Part shown: positions 18,555 to 28,009 of the stretch, in pieces
Layout of the letters: each line of letters opens with the position of its first letter
Numbering within the stretch: position 1 is the first letter of the stretch
NCBI RefSeq assembly: GCF_921294215.1
Contig: NZ_CAKLDM010000002.1
Coordinates: 1,116,001-1,180,000 of the forward strand
Origin: Vibrio marisflavi CECT 7928
Lineage (GTDB): Bacteria > Pseudomonadota > Gammaproteobacteria > Enterobacterales > Vibrionaceae
Direction: 5' to 3'
DNA length: 64,000 bases
Notes under the pieces: model-generated
Database searches by the model: none
What the model was told of the DNA's origin: nothing
The model's input: only the letters and a program-made list of their open reading frames with translations
Translations under genes and position numbers: made by a program

Positions 18555-20454
18555 TGGCCAACTTGCTTTTGGCGATCATCCACTTCTTGATCATGCGGAT
18601 TTTACTTTGCAAGAATCTGAGCGAGTTTGTTTGGTTGGAAGAAATGGGGCTGGAAAGTCAACATTAATGAAAGTTCTAGCAGGAGATATCCTGCTAGACG
18701 ATGGCAAGTATCAAATCACACAAGATGTAGTCGTCTCTAGGCTAGAGCAGGATCCTCCAAGAAACGAAACTGCTTCAGTATTTGACTATGTCGCTGATGG
18801 CTTAGCTGAAGTGGGTGAGCAGCTAAAGATCTATCAAGATCTATTGGATCTTGTTGCTGAGGATCCGACGGAGCAGAATATCCAAAAGCTAGCCAGAACT
18901 CAGGAGCAGCTAGAGCATGCAGGTGCTTGGCGATTTGAGGATAGAATCAAGAATATTCTGAGTGCACTCAAACTTGATGGGCACACAAAACTCAATGAAC
19001 TCTCTGGAGGCTGGCAGCGAAAAGCAGCGTTAGCTAGAGCTCTCGTCTGTGATCCTGATGTTCTTCTACTTGATGAACCAACCAACCATTTAGATGTAAA
19101 GACAATTGAATGGCTAGAAGGCTTCCTTAAAGATTTTCGTGGTTCGATTATTTTTGTTTCCCACGATCGTACTTTTATCAAAGCAATGGCGACCAGAATT
19201 GTTGACTTAGACCGAGGCCAGTTGAACTCCTTCCCAGGAGACTACGCAAACTACCTGACAGAGAAAGAAGAACAACTTCGTGTTGAAGAGATGCAAAATG
19301 CAGAGTTTGATAAAAAGCTCGCGCAGGAAGAAGTTTGGATTCGCCAAGGTATTAAGGCGAGACGCACTCGTAACGAAGGTCGCGTACGAGCGTTGAAGAA
19401 ACTCCGTGAAGAGCGCAGTGAGCGTCGTGAAGTTCAAGGTAAGGTTAACCTACAGATAGATGATGCGGTACGTTCAGGTAAAATTGTCTTCGAGGCAGAA
19501 AACCTCAACTATCAATACGAAAATCAGAATATCGTCTACAACTTTAGCTTCAACATTATGCGTGGCGATAGAATCGCTCTGATAGGTCCAAATGGATGCG
19601 GAAAAAGTACATTACTCAAAATATTACTTGGCGACTTAAAGCAAGATAGTGGCAAGTTGCATTGTGGCACCAAGCTTGAAATAGCGTATTTCGACCAATA
19701 TCGAGAAGCCCTAGATCCTGAAAAGTCAGTTATCGATAACTTAGCAGATGGTAAACAGGAAGTGATGGTTGGCGGGCGGCAGCGTCATGCGCTGAGCTAT
19801 TTGCAAGACTTCTTGTTCCCTCCTAAAAGAGCTCGTACACCAGTTAAAGCGTTATCCGGTGGCGAGAAAAATCGCTTATTGTTAGCGCGTATTTTTCTAA
19901 AGCAAAACAATTTATTGGTGCTAGATGAACCAACCAATGATTTAGATATCGAAACATTGGAACTTTTAGAGGATTTGCTTGCCAACTATCAGGGTACTTT
20001 GCTTTTGGTTAGTCACGATCGTGAGTTTGTGGACAATACGGTAACGACCAGTTGGATATTTGAAGGGAATGGCTTCATTGAAGAGTTTGTGGGTGGCTAT
20101 CATGATGCCCAGCAACAACGCGAACAAGTTTTAAAGTCTCGTGACCAAGAAACGACAAAACCAGCAGCTGAAGTTAGCGTAGAAAAACCGAAACAAACGC
20201 TGTCGAACAAAAGCAGTAAACCGAAAAAGTTATCTTACAAATTACAGAGGGAACTCGAATCTCTACCTTCTCAATTAGAAGAGTTGGAAGAGCAGATAGA
20301 TAATCTACAAATGCAAGTGAATGACGCTGATTTTTTCTCTCAGCCTGTCGATGTCACTCAACCAGTTTTAGATAAACTTTCTGCCACAGAGCAGGAATTA
20401 GAAATTGCCTTCGAGCGCTGGGAAGAGCTCGAAGCGATGCAACAGGAAAGTTAA
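18532..20454 (+). CDS. uup: ABC-F ATPase Uup
   Basis: 640 residues with two ABC cassettes: Walker A GRNGAGKST and GPNGCGKST, signatures LSGGWQ and LSGGEKNR, Walker B VLLLDEPTNHLD and LVLDEPTNDLD. No membrane helices. The C-terminal coiled-coil DNA/RNA-binding domain (about 560-640) is typical of Uup. The family acts on ribosomes and affects transposon excision and branched DNA intermediates. The start overlapping the preceding gene is supported by MALLTIHNGQLAFGD aligning with the E. coli N-terminus. Confidence 0.95.
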   Translation: MALLTIHNGQLAFGDHPLLDHADFTLQESERVCLVGRNGAGKSTLMKVLAGDILLDDGKYQITQDVVVSRLEQDPPRNETASVFDYVADGLAEVGEQLKIYQDLLDLVAEDPTEQNIQKLARTQEQLEHAGAWRFEDRIKNILSALKLDGHTKLNELSGGWQRKAALARALVCDPDVLLLDEPTNHLDVKTIEWLEGFLKDFRGSIIFVSHDRTFIKAMATRIVDLDRGQLNSFPGDYANYLTEKEEQLRVEEMQNAEFDKKLAQEEVWIRQGIKARRTRNEGRVRALKKLREERSERREVQGKVNLQIDDAVRSGKIVFEAENLNYQYENQNIVYNFSFNIMRGDRIALIGPNGCGKSTLLKILLGDLKQDSGKLHCGTKLEIAYFDQYREALDPEKSVIDNLADGKQEVMVGGRQRHALSYLQDFLFPPKRARTPVKALSGGEKNRLLLARIFLKQNNLLVLDEPTNDLDIETLELLEDLLANYQGTLLLVSHDREFVDNTVTTSWIFEGNGFIEEFVGGYHDAQQQREQVLKSRDQETTKPAAEVSVEKPKQTLSNKSSKPKKLSYKLQRELESLPSQLEELEEQIDNLQMQVNDADFFSQPVDVTQPVLDKLSATEQELEIAFERWEELEAMQQES

Positions 20455-20460
20455 AGATTA

Positions 20461-22206
20461 ATGAGTAGTAAAATTTTTAAGCGTACCGCTATAGCAGCTT
20501 CACTGCTGGCCGTTTCACAAGCACATGCTGCGTTGTATCGTGTGGTGCAGGTTTCTCCAGAAGTGACTTCCGCAACTTCATATTCTTATGGGGATGCTAT
20601 TCAGCCAGGGGACAATGGTTATGCACTAGGTTGTTTTGACTCTAGCGCTACTTGTGGTGATGGTTCGAGTTATGAGATGGCCTATGACACAAACTTATAT
20701 ACACCTGGAGGAGTAGGATATAGGGAAGAAGTGCCATTCGGAGTTGACAATCAGTTTCAATATATTGGCTCTGAATCAGATTTCGAAAGTTACTGCAATA
20801 CGTATCTTGGTTATTCCTATTGTGATGGTTGGGCTAACTACCAATATAACCCTTGGGAAAATGAACAAAACAGCACTGTTAATGTGAGTGCTTATGTAGC
20901 CGTTGACAATATCAATACTCCTACCCCTACAAGTTATACTTCTTCAACCGGCAACACGGTGATAAATAGCTTATACGGAGCAGTACCAGCCACACCAACG
21001 GCTGTAGGAAATCAAAGTACATTTTCTGACGGGTTAAATTATAGAAATAAAGCTTTTAGCGAAAATTCGACTACAACAGATAACGCTATTAGTTCGTATG
21101 ACCAAAGTAGAGCGTTCTTCAGTGATGGTACATATACAGTAGGCAGTGTTTCAACTGTAGATACTGCTAACAACAGCAATAATCATTTGCTTTCTTATTA
21201 CTCTCAGCCGGCTATTTGGGACCCTAGTGCTAGTGGTACTGAAATAAAGGTATTCGACTTTCAAGATGGAGGTTCAAGTTATAAGGATAGCATGTTTGGG
21301 CAGGGTAGTATTCGTGGATTCGTGACAGATGGCTCTGCCTTGTACGCGGTCGGTTATGATACATATACATCAAGTCAATATATGCAAGCTACAATATTTA
21401 GTACGACAGATTATGTGACTAATGGAATAGATGGTGCGACTTGGACAGTCACCCCTGTTACTAACGCAACAGTATTAGACGACGGTAGCCGTGTTTATTG
21501 GCGTACTGTCGTAACTGCCATAAATAAGAACTTAGTCGCGATAGGCAATGCCAAACGCAGTGTTGCGCAAAATCAGGCTTATCCAAATCGAATGTTTGTC
21601 ATTCCTGATGTATCTTCCTCGCCAACTGCAACATATCTCTCCACTGGGATATTCGCAAATAGTGTTGGAGGAAGTGCAAACGCAATCAATAGCTCCAATG
21701 AAATTGTTGGTCAAGTTGATGCAGAGAGTAACCAAGAAATTGATGGTAAAGCACGAAGACTAAGAGGCTTTATTGACCCATATAGTGGCACTGGTACCGA
21801 CACTGACCGACGCAAGATTTTCAATAATCAAGCTTGGTTGCTTGATGATTTAACTAATGGTGATAATGGTAACGGTAACAACTATTCCACCGCAAATAAT
21901 GCTTATCGAATCATCGATGCTACGGGTATCAATGATGATGGAGTGATTTCAGCGACAGCAATCAAATGTCTAGAGTCTGGTGGTTATGATGATGATGGTG
22001 AGTTTGCTACGTGCGGTGGTGGTAGTGGTGTAGAGGTTACGGTTGCCGTTAAGTTAGTACCAATCCCTGGCGCTAGCTATGCTAACAATAATATTGACCC
22101 AAGAGCAACGACCTATCCCAAAACTGAACGAAAAGGTGGCAGTGTAGGGTGGTTAGGTTTATCACTTCTGACTCTTCTAGGTTTGCAAAGAAGGCGCCGA
22201 ACCTAA
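20461..22206 (+). CDS. DUF3466 surface protein with GlyGly-CTERM sorting tail
   Basis: 581 residues. Signal peptide (about 1-28, ...SQAHA) and a long, asparagine/serine/tyrosine-rich mature region with several cysteines near the N-terminus and repeated AINSSNEIVG / TGINDDGVISA-type segments typical of DUF3466. The C-terminus is GGSVGWLGLSLLTLLGLQRRRRT: a Gly-Gly, hydrophobic helix, arginine cluster, that is the GlyGly-CTERM signal cut by the intramembrane protease rhombosortase. Such proteins leave through the type II system. Starts six bases after uup, so probably the last gene of that operon. Confidence 0.85.
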   Translation: MSSKIFKRTAIAASLLAVSQAHAALYRVVQVSPEVTSATSYSYGDAIQPGDNGYALGCFDSSATCGDGSSYEMAYDTNLYTPGGVGYREEVPFGVDNQFQYIGSESDFESYCNTYLGYSYCDGWANYQYNPWENEQNSTVNVSAYVAVDNINTPTPTSYTSSTGNTVINSLYGAVPATPTAVGNQSTFSDGLNYRNKAFSENSTTTDNAISSYDQSRAFFSDGTYTVGSVSTVDTANNSNNHLLSYYSQPAIWDPSASGTEIKVFDFQDGGSSYKDSMFGQGSIRGFVTDGSALYAVGYDTYTSSQYMQATIFSTTDYVTNGIDGATWTVTPVTNATVLDDGSRVYWRTVVTAINKNLVAIGNAKRSVAQNQAYPNRMFVIPDVSSSPTATYLSTGIFANSVGGSANAINSSNEIVGQVDAESNQEIDGKARRLRGFIDPYSGTGTDTDRRKIFNNQAWLLDDLTNGDNGNGNNYSTANNAYRIIDATGINDDGVISATAIKCLESGGYDDDGEFATCGGGSGVEVTVAVKLVPIPGASYANNNIDPRATTYPKTERKGGSVGWLGLSLLTLLGLQRRRRT

Positions 22207-22229
22207 TATCAATAGGTTAAATAACACAC

Positions 22230-22270
22230 AATAGCACAGAATCACATTTTTGCTTCTGTGCTATTTTTAT
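22230..22270 (+). terminator. Terminator after the DUF3466 gene
   Basis: AATAGCACAGAA (22230-22241) pairs with TTCTGTGCTATT (22254-22265), followed by TTTATT. Confidence 0.9.
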
Positions 22271-22383
22271 TGCTTGCTCCAGCGCATATTTTGATCAATT
22301 CTTAATGTTAGGGTCATAAAAGATCCGCATGGACGTAACACTTGTCAGTTGCGTTACAAAACATCAGGTATGAGGATGATACT

Positions 22384-22557
22384 ATGAAGAGACAAAAGCG
22401 TGACCGTCTTGAAAGAGCACAATCCAAGGGTTATAAAGCTGGCTTGAACGGACGTTCTTCCGAGGCTTGCCCTTATCAGCAAATGGAGGCTCGCTCCTGT
22501 TGGTTAGGCGGTTGGCGTGATGCCAGAGTTGATTTACAAGCTGGTCTCTACAAATAA
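22384..22557 (+). CDS. rmf: Ribosome modulation factor
   Basis: 57 residues (E. coli 55). KRDRLERAQSKGYKAGLNGRS, the ACPY motif and SCWLGGWRDAR are diagnostic of RMF. It dimerises 70S ribosomes to 100S particles in stationary phase. The ATG at 22384 starts the conserved protein; the upstream TTG-initiated extension is not conserved. It lies beside fabA, convergently, as in E. coli. Confidence 0.97.
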   Translation: MKRQKRDRLERAQSKGYKAGLNGRSSEACPYQQMEARSCWLGGWRDARVDLQAGLYK

Positions 22558-22600
22558 ATTAAACACCTCTACAATTTGATTTAATATACTCAAGTCCTAT

Positions 22601-22622
22601 AAGCCCCTATCCGGGGCTTTTC
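22601..22622 (+). terminator. Terminator after rmf
   Basis: AAGCCCC (22601-22607), loop TATCC, GGGGCTT (22613-22619), then Ts. Confidence 0.9.
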
Positions 22623-22661
22623 AACAAACCCATAACGCACTATAACTAAATTATTAGGTTA

Positions 22662-22690
22662 AAAATATAGCAGCGAATTTTCGCTGCTAT
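22662..22690 (-). terminator. Terminator after fabA
   Basis: Read on the minus strand: ATAGCAGCGA and TCGCTGCTAT form a 10-bp stem (22681-22690 with 22667-22676), then a run of Ts (AAAAAT on the plus strand at 22662-22666). Confidence 0.9.
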
Positions 22691-22702
22691 ATAAAACCAA
22701 TA

Positions 22703-23221
22703 TTAGAAATTAGACGTATCTTGGAAAAGGCCAACTTTTAGGTCTTTCGCTACGTAGATTTCTTTACCGTCAACAAGTACGCGGCCATCTGCTAGCCCCA
22801 TAACTAGTTTACGGTTTACAACACGCTTCATGTTGATTTCGTAAGTTACTTTTTTTGCTGTAGGTAAGATTTGGCCAGTGAATTTAACTTCGCCAACACC
22901 TAGTGCACGGCCTTTACCTTTGCCGCCGACCCAACCTAGGAAGAAACCAACTAGCTGCCACATAGCGTCAAGGCCTAGGCAACCTGGCATTACTGGGTCA
23001 CCAGGGAAGTGACAATCAAAAAACCATAGATCTGGAGTAATATCTAGCTCTGCAGTGATAAGACCTTTACCATATTCGCCTTCAGTCTCAGACATTTTAG
23101 TAACACGGTCCATCATCAACATATTTGGAGCTGGAAGTTGAGGGTAGCCCGGTCCAAATAATTCGCCCTGACTTGAAGCTAGAAGTTCTTCGCGGGTATA
23201 AGAATCTTTTTTGTTTTGCAT
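22703..23221 (-). CDS. fabA: 3-hydroxydecanoyl-ACP dehydratase/isomerase FabA
   Basis: 172 residues. The hot-dog-fold active-site residues are H71 ([14 protein letters not shown]) and D85 (LGLDAMWQ), matching E. coli FabA. It dehydrates 3-hydroxydecanoyl-ACP and isomerises the trans-2 bond to cis-3, the branch point of unsaturated fatty acid synthesis. It has its own terminator; the lonB-like gene lies upstream on the same strand. Confidence 0.97.
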   Translation of the reverse strand: MQNKKDSYTREELLASSQGELFGPGYPQLPAPNMLMMDRVTKMSETEGEYGKGLITAELDITPDLWFFDCHFPGDPVMPGCLGLDAMWQLVGFFLGWVGGKGKGRALGVGEVKFTGQILPTAKKVTYEINMKRVVNRKLVMGLADGRVLVDGKEIYVAKDLKVGLFQDTSNF

Positions 23222-23293
23222 TAGTAAATCACTCTAAATTTAAGTAGTGTGCATGTTAGTGAACAGGTGTAAGCTTAACAAGTCCGATGAGTG

Positions 23294-24946
23294 TTATACA
23301 AACCAATTTTTAACCCAGCTCAAGATTCCAGTGGAATGTTCATGCCTTTCAAAGCCTTCAATACGTTTTGCTATCTGGCGAACTACGCTGGTTTCATCAT
23401 CTCCACGGAACGGATGACTCATCAAAATAGGTACCGCTTCATCTACAGTAGAAACAGACCAAATGTGGAACTCTTCGTTCTTGATACTTTCTACAACGTC
23501 TTTGTGTAGAGAAAGGTGTTTGAGGTTTGATTTGGGAAGAATTACCCCTTGTTTACCCGTTAAGCCTTGGTGTTTGCATACATGATAAAAGCCTTCGATT
23601 TTTTCGTTGAGGCCTCCAACAGCTTGAACTCTACCAAACTGGTCGACGGCACCAGTTACAGCAATTTGTTGGTTGATTGGATATTCAGAAAGCGCACTAA
23701 CCAGGGAGCATAGCTCAGCGAGCGAAGCACTGTCACCGTCGACTTCACAGTATGACTGTTCGAACACAACAGAAGCAGAATAGGGTAGAGGTTCGTCGAG
23801 GTTAAGGGCCGAAGACACGAATGCTTGCATAATCATCATGCCTTTCGCGTGTAAATTGCCGCCCAGTTCCGCTTTACGTTCAACGTCTGAAATGTCACCG
23901 TCACCAAAATGAATTACGCAAGAAATTCTCGCAGGCTCACCATAAGAGAGAGGATGCCCAGGTACATCAATAACGGTCAAACCATTAACTTGGCCTACGC
24001 ATTCACCTTGAGTTTCGATAATGACCTGTCCATCAAAAATATCTGATAGTGCACGCTCAGGTAGGTAGGCTTCTCTAAAGTATTTCGCTTCTATGGCATT
24101 ATCTATATCTGTATCAGTGAAAGTAGAATCAGAAGTGCGCTCAATTGCTGCTTCTTCTAGCAAATTTCGGTACCACATGACATCCAAAGGCAGGTAGTTT
24201 TGGTCTTCAGTGTATCTCGCACCTTCGGCCATTAGTTTCACCAAGCTTCCGCTTGTTAACTCTGGAAGAGCGTATTTGTTACAAAGCCACTTTATAAAAC
24301 CTAAGTAAACTGGGAATGATTGTTCTGTCAGCTCTATTTCTAGCTCATACTCGGTATACAAGTTGAAGCCATCATTGATGTCGCTATCGATGTATTGGAA
24401 GTCATCCAATGTTTCACGACTACCAACTACAATCAGTTTTAAATCGTAGTTTTTACTTAGCTTTTTAGTTGGGATGTTTTTCCCAGAGAGGTTGATTGGC
24501 TCAATGGACTCACCAAACAGCGCGGACTTTAATTTAAACCAACCTACTGGGTTAGCGGTGATTAGGTTTGCCGAGACTAATAGTATTCCGCCGTCAGCCT
24601 TATCTATTAGGCCGGGTTGTTGGTGAGAAACTTCGCCAGTTTTGTTTACTGAATAGCTACCGAAAATAGATTCAAAACTTAAACTTTCTGTTGAGATGAT
24701 TGGCACATTTTCTGGAGTTATTTTATCTAGCGCTTCAGATAAAAGACTACGATACAAAGCATTGTCAGGCGCTTTTACGGTAAGCACTTTGGTTATGCCA
24801 GAAAGTTGAACGAACTTTTCCAACGATTTTTTGAGTCGCAATTGAGAATCTAGGTAGTAAATTTCTGAAATCGATTGGTATTGTTCTAAGGTAGAACTAA
24901 AATTATCAAATTGAGGTGTTACAGAACGCCAGCTTTCGTGGTTCAT
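23294..24946 (-). CDS. Lon-family (LonB/YcbZ-like) protease
   Basis: 550 residues. The C-terminal third is the S16 peptidase domain: catalytic serine in EVDGDSASLAEL (S406) and lysine in GGLNEKIEGF (K449). The N-terminal 300 residues correspond to the AAA-like half of YcbZ proteins (ADGGILLVSANLI, KLIVVGSRETL) but show no Walker A lysine loop, so ATP use is doubtful. Substrates unknown. It lies between fabA and matP, the order found for ycbZ in E. coli. Confidence 0.9.
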   Translation of the reverse strand: MNHESWRSVTPQFDNFSSTLEQYQSISEIYYLDSQLRLKKSLEKFVQLSGITKVLTVKAPDNALYRSLLSEALDKITPENVPIISTESLSFESIFGSYSVNKTGEVSHQQPGLIDKADGGILLVSANLITANPVGWFKLKSALFGESIEPINLSGKNIPTKKLSKNYDLKLIVVGSRETLDDFQYIDSDINDGFNLYTEYELEIELTEQSFPVYLGFIKWLCNKYALPELTSGSLVKLMAEGARYTEDQNYLPLDVMWYRNLLEEAAIERTSDSTFTDTDIDNAIEAKYFREAYLPERALSDIFDGQVIIETQGECVGQVNGLTVIDVPGHPLSYGEPARISCVIHFGDGDISDVERKAELGGNLHAKGMMIMQAFVSSALNLDEPLPYSASVVFEQSYCEVDGDSASLAELCSLVSALSEYPINQQIAVTGAVDQFGRVQAVGGLNEKIEGFYHVCKHQGLTGKQGVILPKSNLKHLSLHKDVVESIKNEEFHIWSVSTVDEAVPILMSHPFRGDDETSVVRQIAKRIEGFERHEHSTGILSWVKNWFV

Positions 24947-25107
24947 TGAGTTTCGTATCGTGTTTCTTCAAAGACTATAAAGTATATAGAATATCTGACT
25001 GTTGTGTTAGCAACAAATGATCCATTGCAACGTTTGTAGTGAGATTATTGTACAAACTATAAGTTATGAGTTACGCTGTAACTAAGATTGGAAGGGAGTT
25101 GTATTTA

Positions 25108-25557
25108 ATGAAATATCAGCAGCTTGAAAACCTCGAATGTGGTTGGAAATGGCAGTATCTAATAAAAAAATGGAAAGAGGGCGAACATATTACTCGTCAT
25201 CTAGACTCAAGTGAAGCTGAGTCTGCTGTTCAAGAGTTGTTGGTAATCGAACATGAACCTGTAAAAGTCTTATCGTGGATCGATGAAAATATGTCGTTAG
25301 AGCTCGACAATAAGCTCAAACAAGCAATCAGGGCGAAAAGAAAACGACATTTCAATGCAGAGCAGGTTCATACCAAGAAGAAATCCATCGACCTTGATTA
25401 CAGAGTTTGGGAAAAACTCTCGAGTAGGGCGAATGAATTAGGTTGTACGTTGTCGGATGCAATCGAATACCTTTTAAGTGAAGCGTCAAGAAGTGAAAAA
25501 GCGAGTAAGACCGTAAACAACTTAAAACAAGATCTTACGAAGCTATTGTCTGATTAA
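25108..25557 (+). CDS. matP: Macrodomain Ter protein MatP
   Basis: 149 residues from the ATG at 25108 (GAAGGGA upstream). N-terminal helical domain (MKYQQLENLECGWKWQYLIKKWKEGE), then the ribbon-helix-helix DNA-binding part (KKSIDLDYRVWEKLSSRANELGCTLSDAIEYLLSEA) and a C-terminal coiled coil. MatP binds matS and condenses the chromosome terminus; three exact matS sites lie in this window. An upstream in-frame start at 25066 lacks a ribosome site. Confidence 0.95.
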   Translation: MKYQQLENLECGWKWQYLIKKWKEGEHITRHLDSSEAESAVQELLVIEHEPVKVLSWIDENMSLELDNKLKQAIRAKRKRHFNAEQVHTKKKSIDLDYRVWEKLSSRANELGCTLSDAIEYLLSEASRSEKASKTVNNLKQDLTKLLSD

Positions 25558-25567
25558 GGAGTTTCAG

Positions 25568-25885
25568 ATGCTGTACGCATTTTTAATTATTGTTCTTGTA
25601 GTAGCCTGCTGGATTGCTGCTCAAGAGAAGCCTTTGCTGCACGTAAAGTTCAAAGGAGGTGTCATTGTTTGGTCAAAAGGGCATTTCCCACAAATGTTCA
25701 AACATAATGTCATAGAAATTGGTGAAATAGTCCCATTTGATGGTGAGATAAAAGTGTTTCAGAGGCGATCTGGGCCTGAAATTAAGTTTTCACATATCAT
25801 TCCTCAAAAAGTAAAACAAAGAATTAGTAATGTTTTCCCTCACCAAGGCTTTATATCTGACGGTGAAGATAGAAAGAAAGGCTAG
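25568..25885 (+). CDS. DUF3634-type small membrane-anchored protein
   Basis: 105 residues: an N-terminal transmembrane helix (about 1-17), then a soluble beta-rich part with KFKGGVIVWSKGHFPQMFKHNVIEIGEI and a basic tail. This looks like the DUF3634 family of Vibrio and relatives; function unknown. Starts ten bases after matP with ribosome site AAGGAG, so it is cotranscribed with it. Confidence 0.7.
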   Translation: MLYAFLIIVLVVACWIAAQEKPLLHVKFKGGVIVWSKGHFPQMFKHNVIEIGEIVPFDGEIKVFQRRSGPEIKFSHIIPQKVKQRISNVFPHQGFISDGEDRKKG

Positions 25886-26224
25886 TTAGAGTCGTATAGT
25901 TTAATTAATTATAATAACTCGTAACTTTATTCTCGTTGATACTATACGCTTATCTAGCGTTCTTTTGTCTACTTGATAATAGAAACAATATGTTCGGAAT
26001 AAGTAATTGCCTCTAAGTTTCTGTTTTATTTACGTATAATCTCTTATGTTCTAGCTGATTACTTGCACAGGAAATATGTGCAATAGAATGAGCCACCTCA
26101 TTAGAATATTTATTCTTTTTCTGAGTTTTACAAGCTTAAATATAATATTCCAAATTTGTTCATCGACGTTCAATTACAACAGGCATAACATTCAAACTAG
26201 AAAGCTTGTTTGAGGAGAGTATTA
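25886..26224. other. A/T-rich intergenic region
   Basis: About 340 bases with no convincing ORF or RNA gene. A short inverted repeat (GCACAGGAAATATGTGC, near 26066) is the only visible structure. The 3' end carries the GAGGAG ribosome site of the next small gene. Confidence 0.5.
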
Positions 26225-26398
26225 ATGAAAGTTGTAGTTGAGTTTTTGGAGTCTGGTCGTTTTAGAGATAACTTTTGGGATGGTGAGTTCTACGTAAATC
26301 GTGGCGAACGTCGAGCGGTAACCCCTTCTTTTGCTGCACAACTAATTACCAACCAAATTGCATCTTTGCAACGTATTGAAGATAGTAAAAACTCGTAG
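26225..26398 (+). CDS. Small conserved-looking hypothetical protein
   Basis: 57 residues from the ATG at 26225, preceded by GAGGAGAG. Sequence MKVVVEFLESGRFRDNFWDGEFYVNRGERRAVTP, then a helix. The excellent ribosome site and the balanced, soluble composition support a real gene. No family recognised. Confidence 0.6.
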   Translation: MKVVVEFLESGRFRDNFWDGEFYVNRGERRAVTPSFAAQLITNQIASLQRIEDSKNS

Positions 26399-26677
26399 TA
26401 TTTAAACTGTAAGTTACCTGACGCTTTGAGCCGGTCAAGTTGTTGTTCGGCTTAAGCTTCTTTCAAAAACTGTCCATTCTCTATCTCATTTTCTTCCTCT
26501 TCCCACTGAAAGACTACATATTTAAATCGTTACATTTTTTCATAGTTACTTTGTGTTGTTGGTTACTACTATTCTGCGAGTTCTTTGGTAACCTTTTGTT
26601 CACAAACATTTGGCGCAATATAAATATAAGCATCGGTTCTTTCCAAGGTGCATCGCTGTAACTAAAGGAATAACGTC

Positions 26678-27283
26678 ATGATTGAGTCGAAGGAAACGAT
26701 AGTCCGTTGGCTAATGTCCGTTGGAATAGTCATCTTCGTTTTTATTATTGTTTACGCTAGTTTTACACGTGAAAGCTTTTCTGATAATCGATACAAAACA
26801 CTCAAAGAATTTACACAACTAAGTCATGCACAAAGGCATAGTATTGTTGAAGATTATGTCTCCATACAGCACATCAATCAGAATAAAATGGATGCTTTCT
26901 ATGCATGTGTTAGTGAACATGCCTTTACTAAAAACCCCAATACTGAGCTAGGCTACATTGCAAAGCTATGCAAGAAAGATTATGAAAATAACTTGTTGTC
27001 TCGGTATGTCAGTTTCGACAATTTTGAAAAGGGTTTTAACAAAGACAATGGTTCATATGAAGAGCTGAACAACATCCTCAAGAATAGAATAGGCAATACT
27101 CACTCTTATCAACCAATTACGACTTCATATAGATTTGTCACTTATGGAACTACGATGCCAAAAGCTATAGTCAAAACCCGTTTTAGCGAAAAAAATAGTT
27201 CGGGGAAAATAGTTAAGCGTGATGCAACAGCTTCTGTCGACGTGTCTACTGGAAAGGTTTTAAGGGTTATAAGTGTTTTGTAA
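26678..27283 (+). CDS. Hypothetical protein with one N-terminal membrane helix
   Basis: 201 residues, ribosome site AAAGGA. One transmembrane helix (about 12-30) and a presumably periplasmic domain with two cysteines (YACVSEH, KLCKKDY) that could pair. The C-terminal part (IVKTRFSEKNSSGKIVKRDATASVDVSTGKVLRVISVL) looks like a beta meander. No known family recognised; solitary gene. Confidence 0.7.
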   Translation: MIESKETIVRWLMSVGIVIFVFIIVYASFTRESFSDNRYKTLKEFTQLSHAQRHSIVEDYVSIQHINQNKMDAFYACVSEHAFTKNPNTELGYIAKLCKKDYENNLLSRYVSFDNFEKGFNKDNGSYEELNNILKNRIGNTHSYQPITTSYRFVTYGTTMPKAIVKTRFSEKNSSGKIVKRDATASVDVSTGKVLRVISVL

Positions 27284-27386
27284 AAATGCTCATCAATCCA
27301 TTGTTATTGCTAGCTAGTTTTATGCTGAACCTGTAACCTTGCTTCTATCTTTTATGATTCCAATAACGGTTAAGTAGGCAGTTAAA

Positions 27387-27974
27387 ATGAAGGTTTCATT
27401 TATCGGAGCTCAAGGAACAGGAAAGACTACAACATTGGAGCGAGTTGTAAGTAAACTATCGGGTACTTACCATATCGTACCTGATCAATATAGGCTTCTT
27501 AGTCGCGATCTCGGGTATGACAAACCGAGGTCAGTAGTGTTAGAAGCAGGGGAGTCTCAACGTAGCCAATCGATGAGTGCATTTGTCAGTAGCTCAATTG
27601 CCAGCTTTTCACAAATGAGCGTTAGTAACTGTCAGTTTACTTTTGCTGACTTGGACCCCATAAGCTATTACGCCTTCTATGAATATTGGATACATAGAGC
27701 AGCTCAAGAGCAAAATTGTAAGCCTGTCGTTTTGCCATCTATCAAGAAACTAGCCAAGCATTACAGCGATATGTTTGACATAAACTTTTACTTTCCAGTA
27801 AACGCCATACCCCTAAAAAGCGATGATATGCGAGCCTACGATCTAGCATTTCAATTCGAAGTTGACCGAATCATTCGCTCTTGTATCGAAGCTTTTAAAC
27901 CAAAAAATTTAGTCAGAATCGAAAGTACAACAGTAGAAGAGCGGTGTGAGGAAGTCTTGAGTTATTTGAAGTGA
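27387..27974 (+). CDS. P-loop NTPase/kinase-like protein (AAA_28 type)
   Basis: 195 residues beginning MKVSFIGAQGTGKTTTLERVV, a Walker A loop at residues 8-15. An acidic FADLDPISYYAFYEYW segment lies in the middle, as in NadR-like kinase domains of the AAA_28 group, and an ALAF/FEVDRIIRSCI helix near the end. Probably a small nucleoside or metabolite kinase; substrate unknown. Confidence 0.75.
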   Translation: MKVSFIGAQGTGKTTTLERVVSKLSGTYHIVPDQYRLLSRDLGYDKPRSVVLEAGESQRSQSMSAFVSSSIASFSQMSVSNCQFTFADLDPISYYAFYEYWIHRAAQEQNCKPVVLPSIKKLAKHYSDMFDINFYFPVNAIPLKSDDMRAYDLAFQFEVDRIIRSCIEAFKPKNLVRIESTTVEERCEEVLSYLK

Positions 27975-27980
27975 TAAAAG

Positions 27981-28001
27981 AAGGCCGTAGTTAACGGCCT
28001 T
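27981..28001. terminator. Bidirectional terminator between convergent genes
   Basis: AAGGCCGT (27981-27988) pairs with ACGGCCTT (27994-28001), with As before and Ts after. It serves the NTPase gene and the alcohol dehydrogenase gene on the opposite strand. Confidence 0.85.
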
Positions 28002-28009
28002 TACAATGA

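Noticed and set aside
23222..23293. FabR/FadR operator in the fabA upstream region
   Set aside because: Regulation is expected from enterics, but no convincing match to either operator is visible.
26440..26661. Hydrophobic 73-residue frame from a TTG start
   Set aside because: No ATG and no ribosome site; the A/T-rich strand gives phenylalanine/leucine runs by composition. It directly precedes a better gene with AAAGGA.
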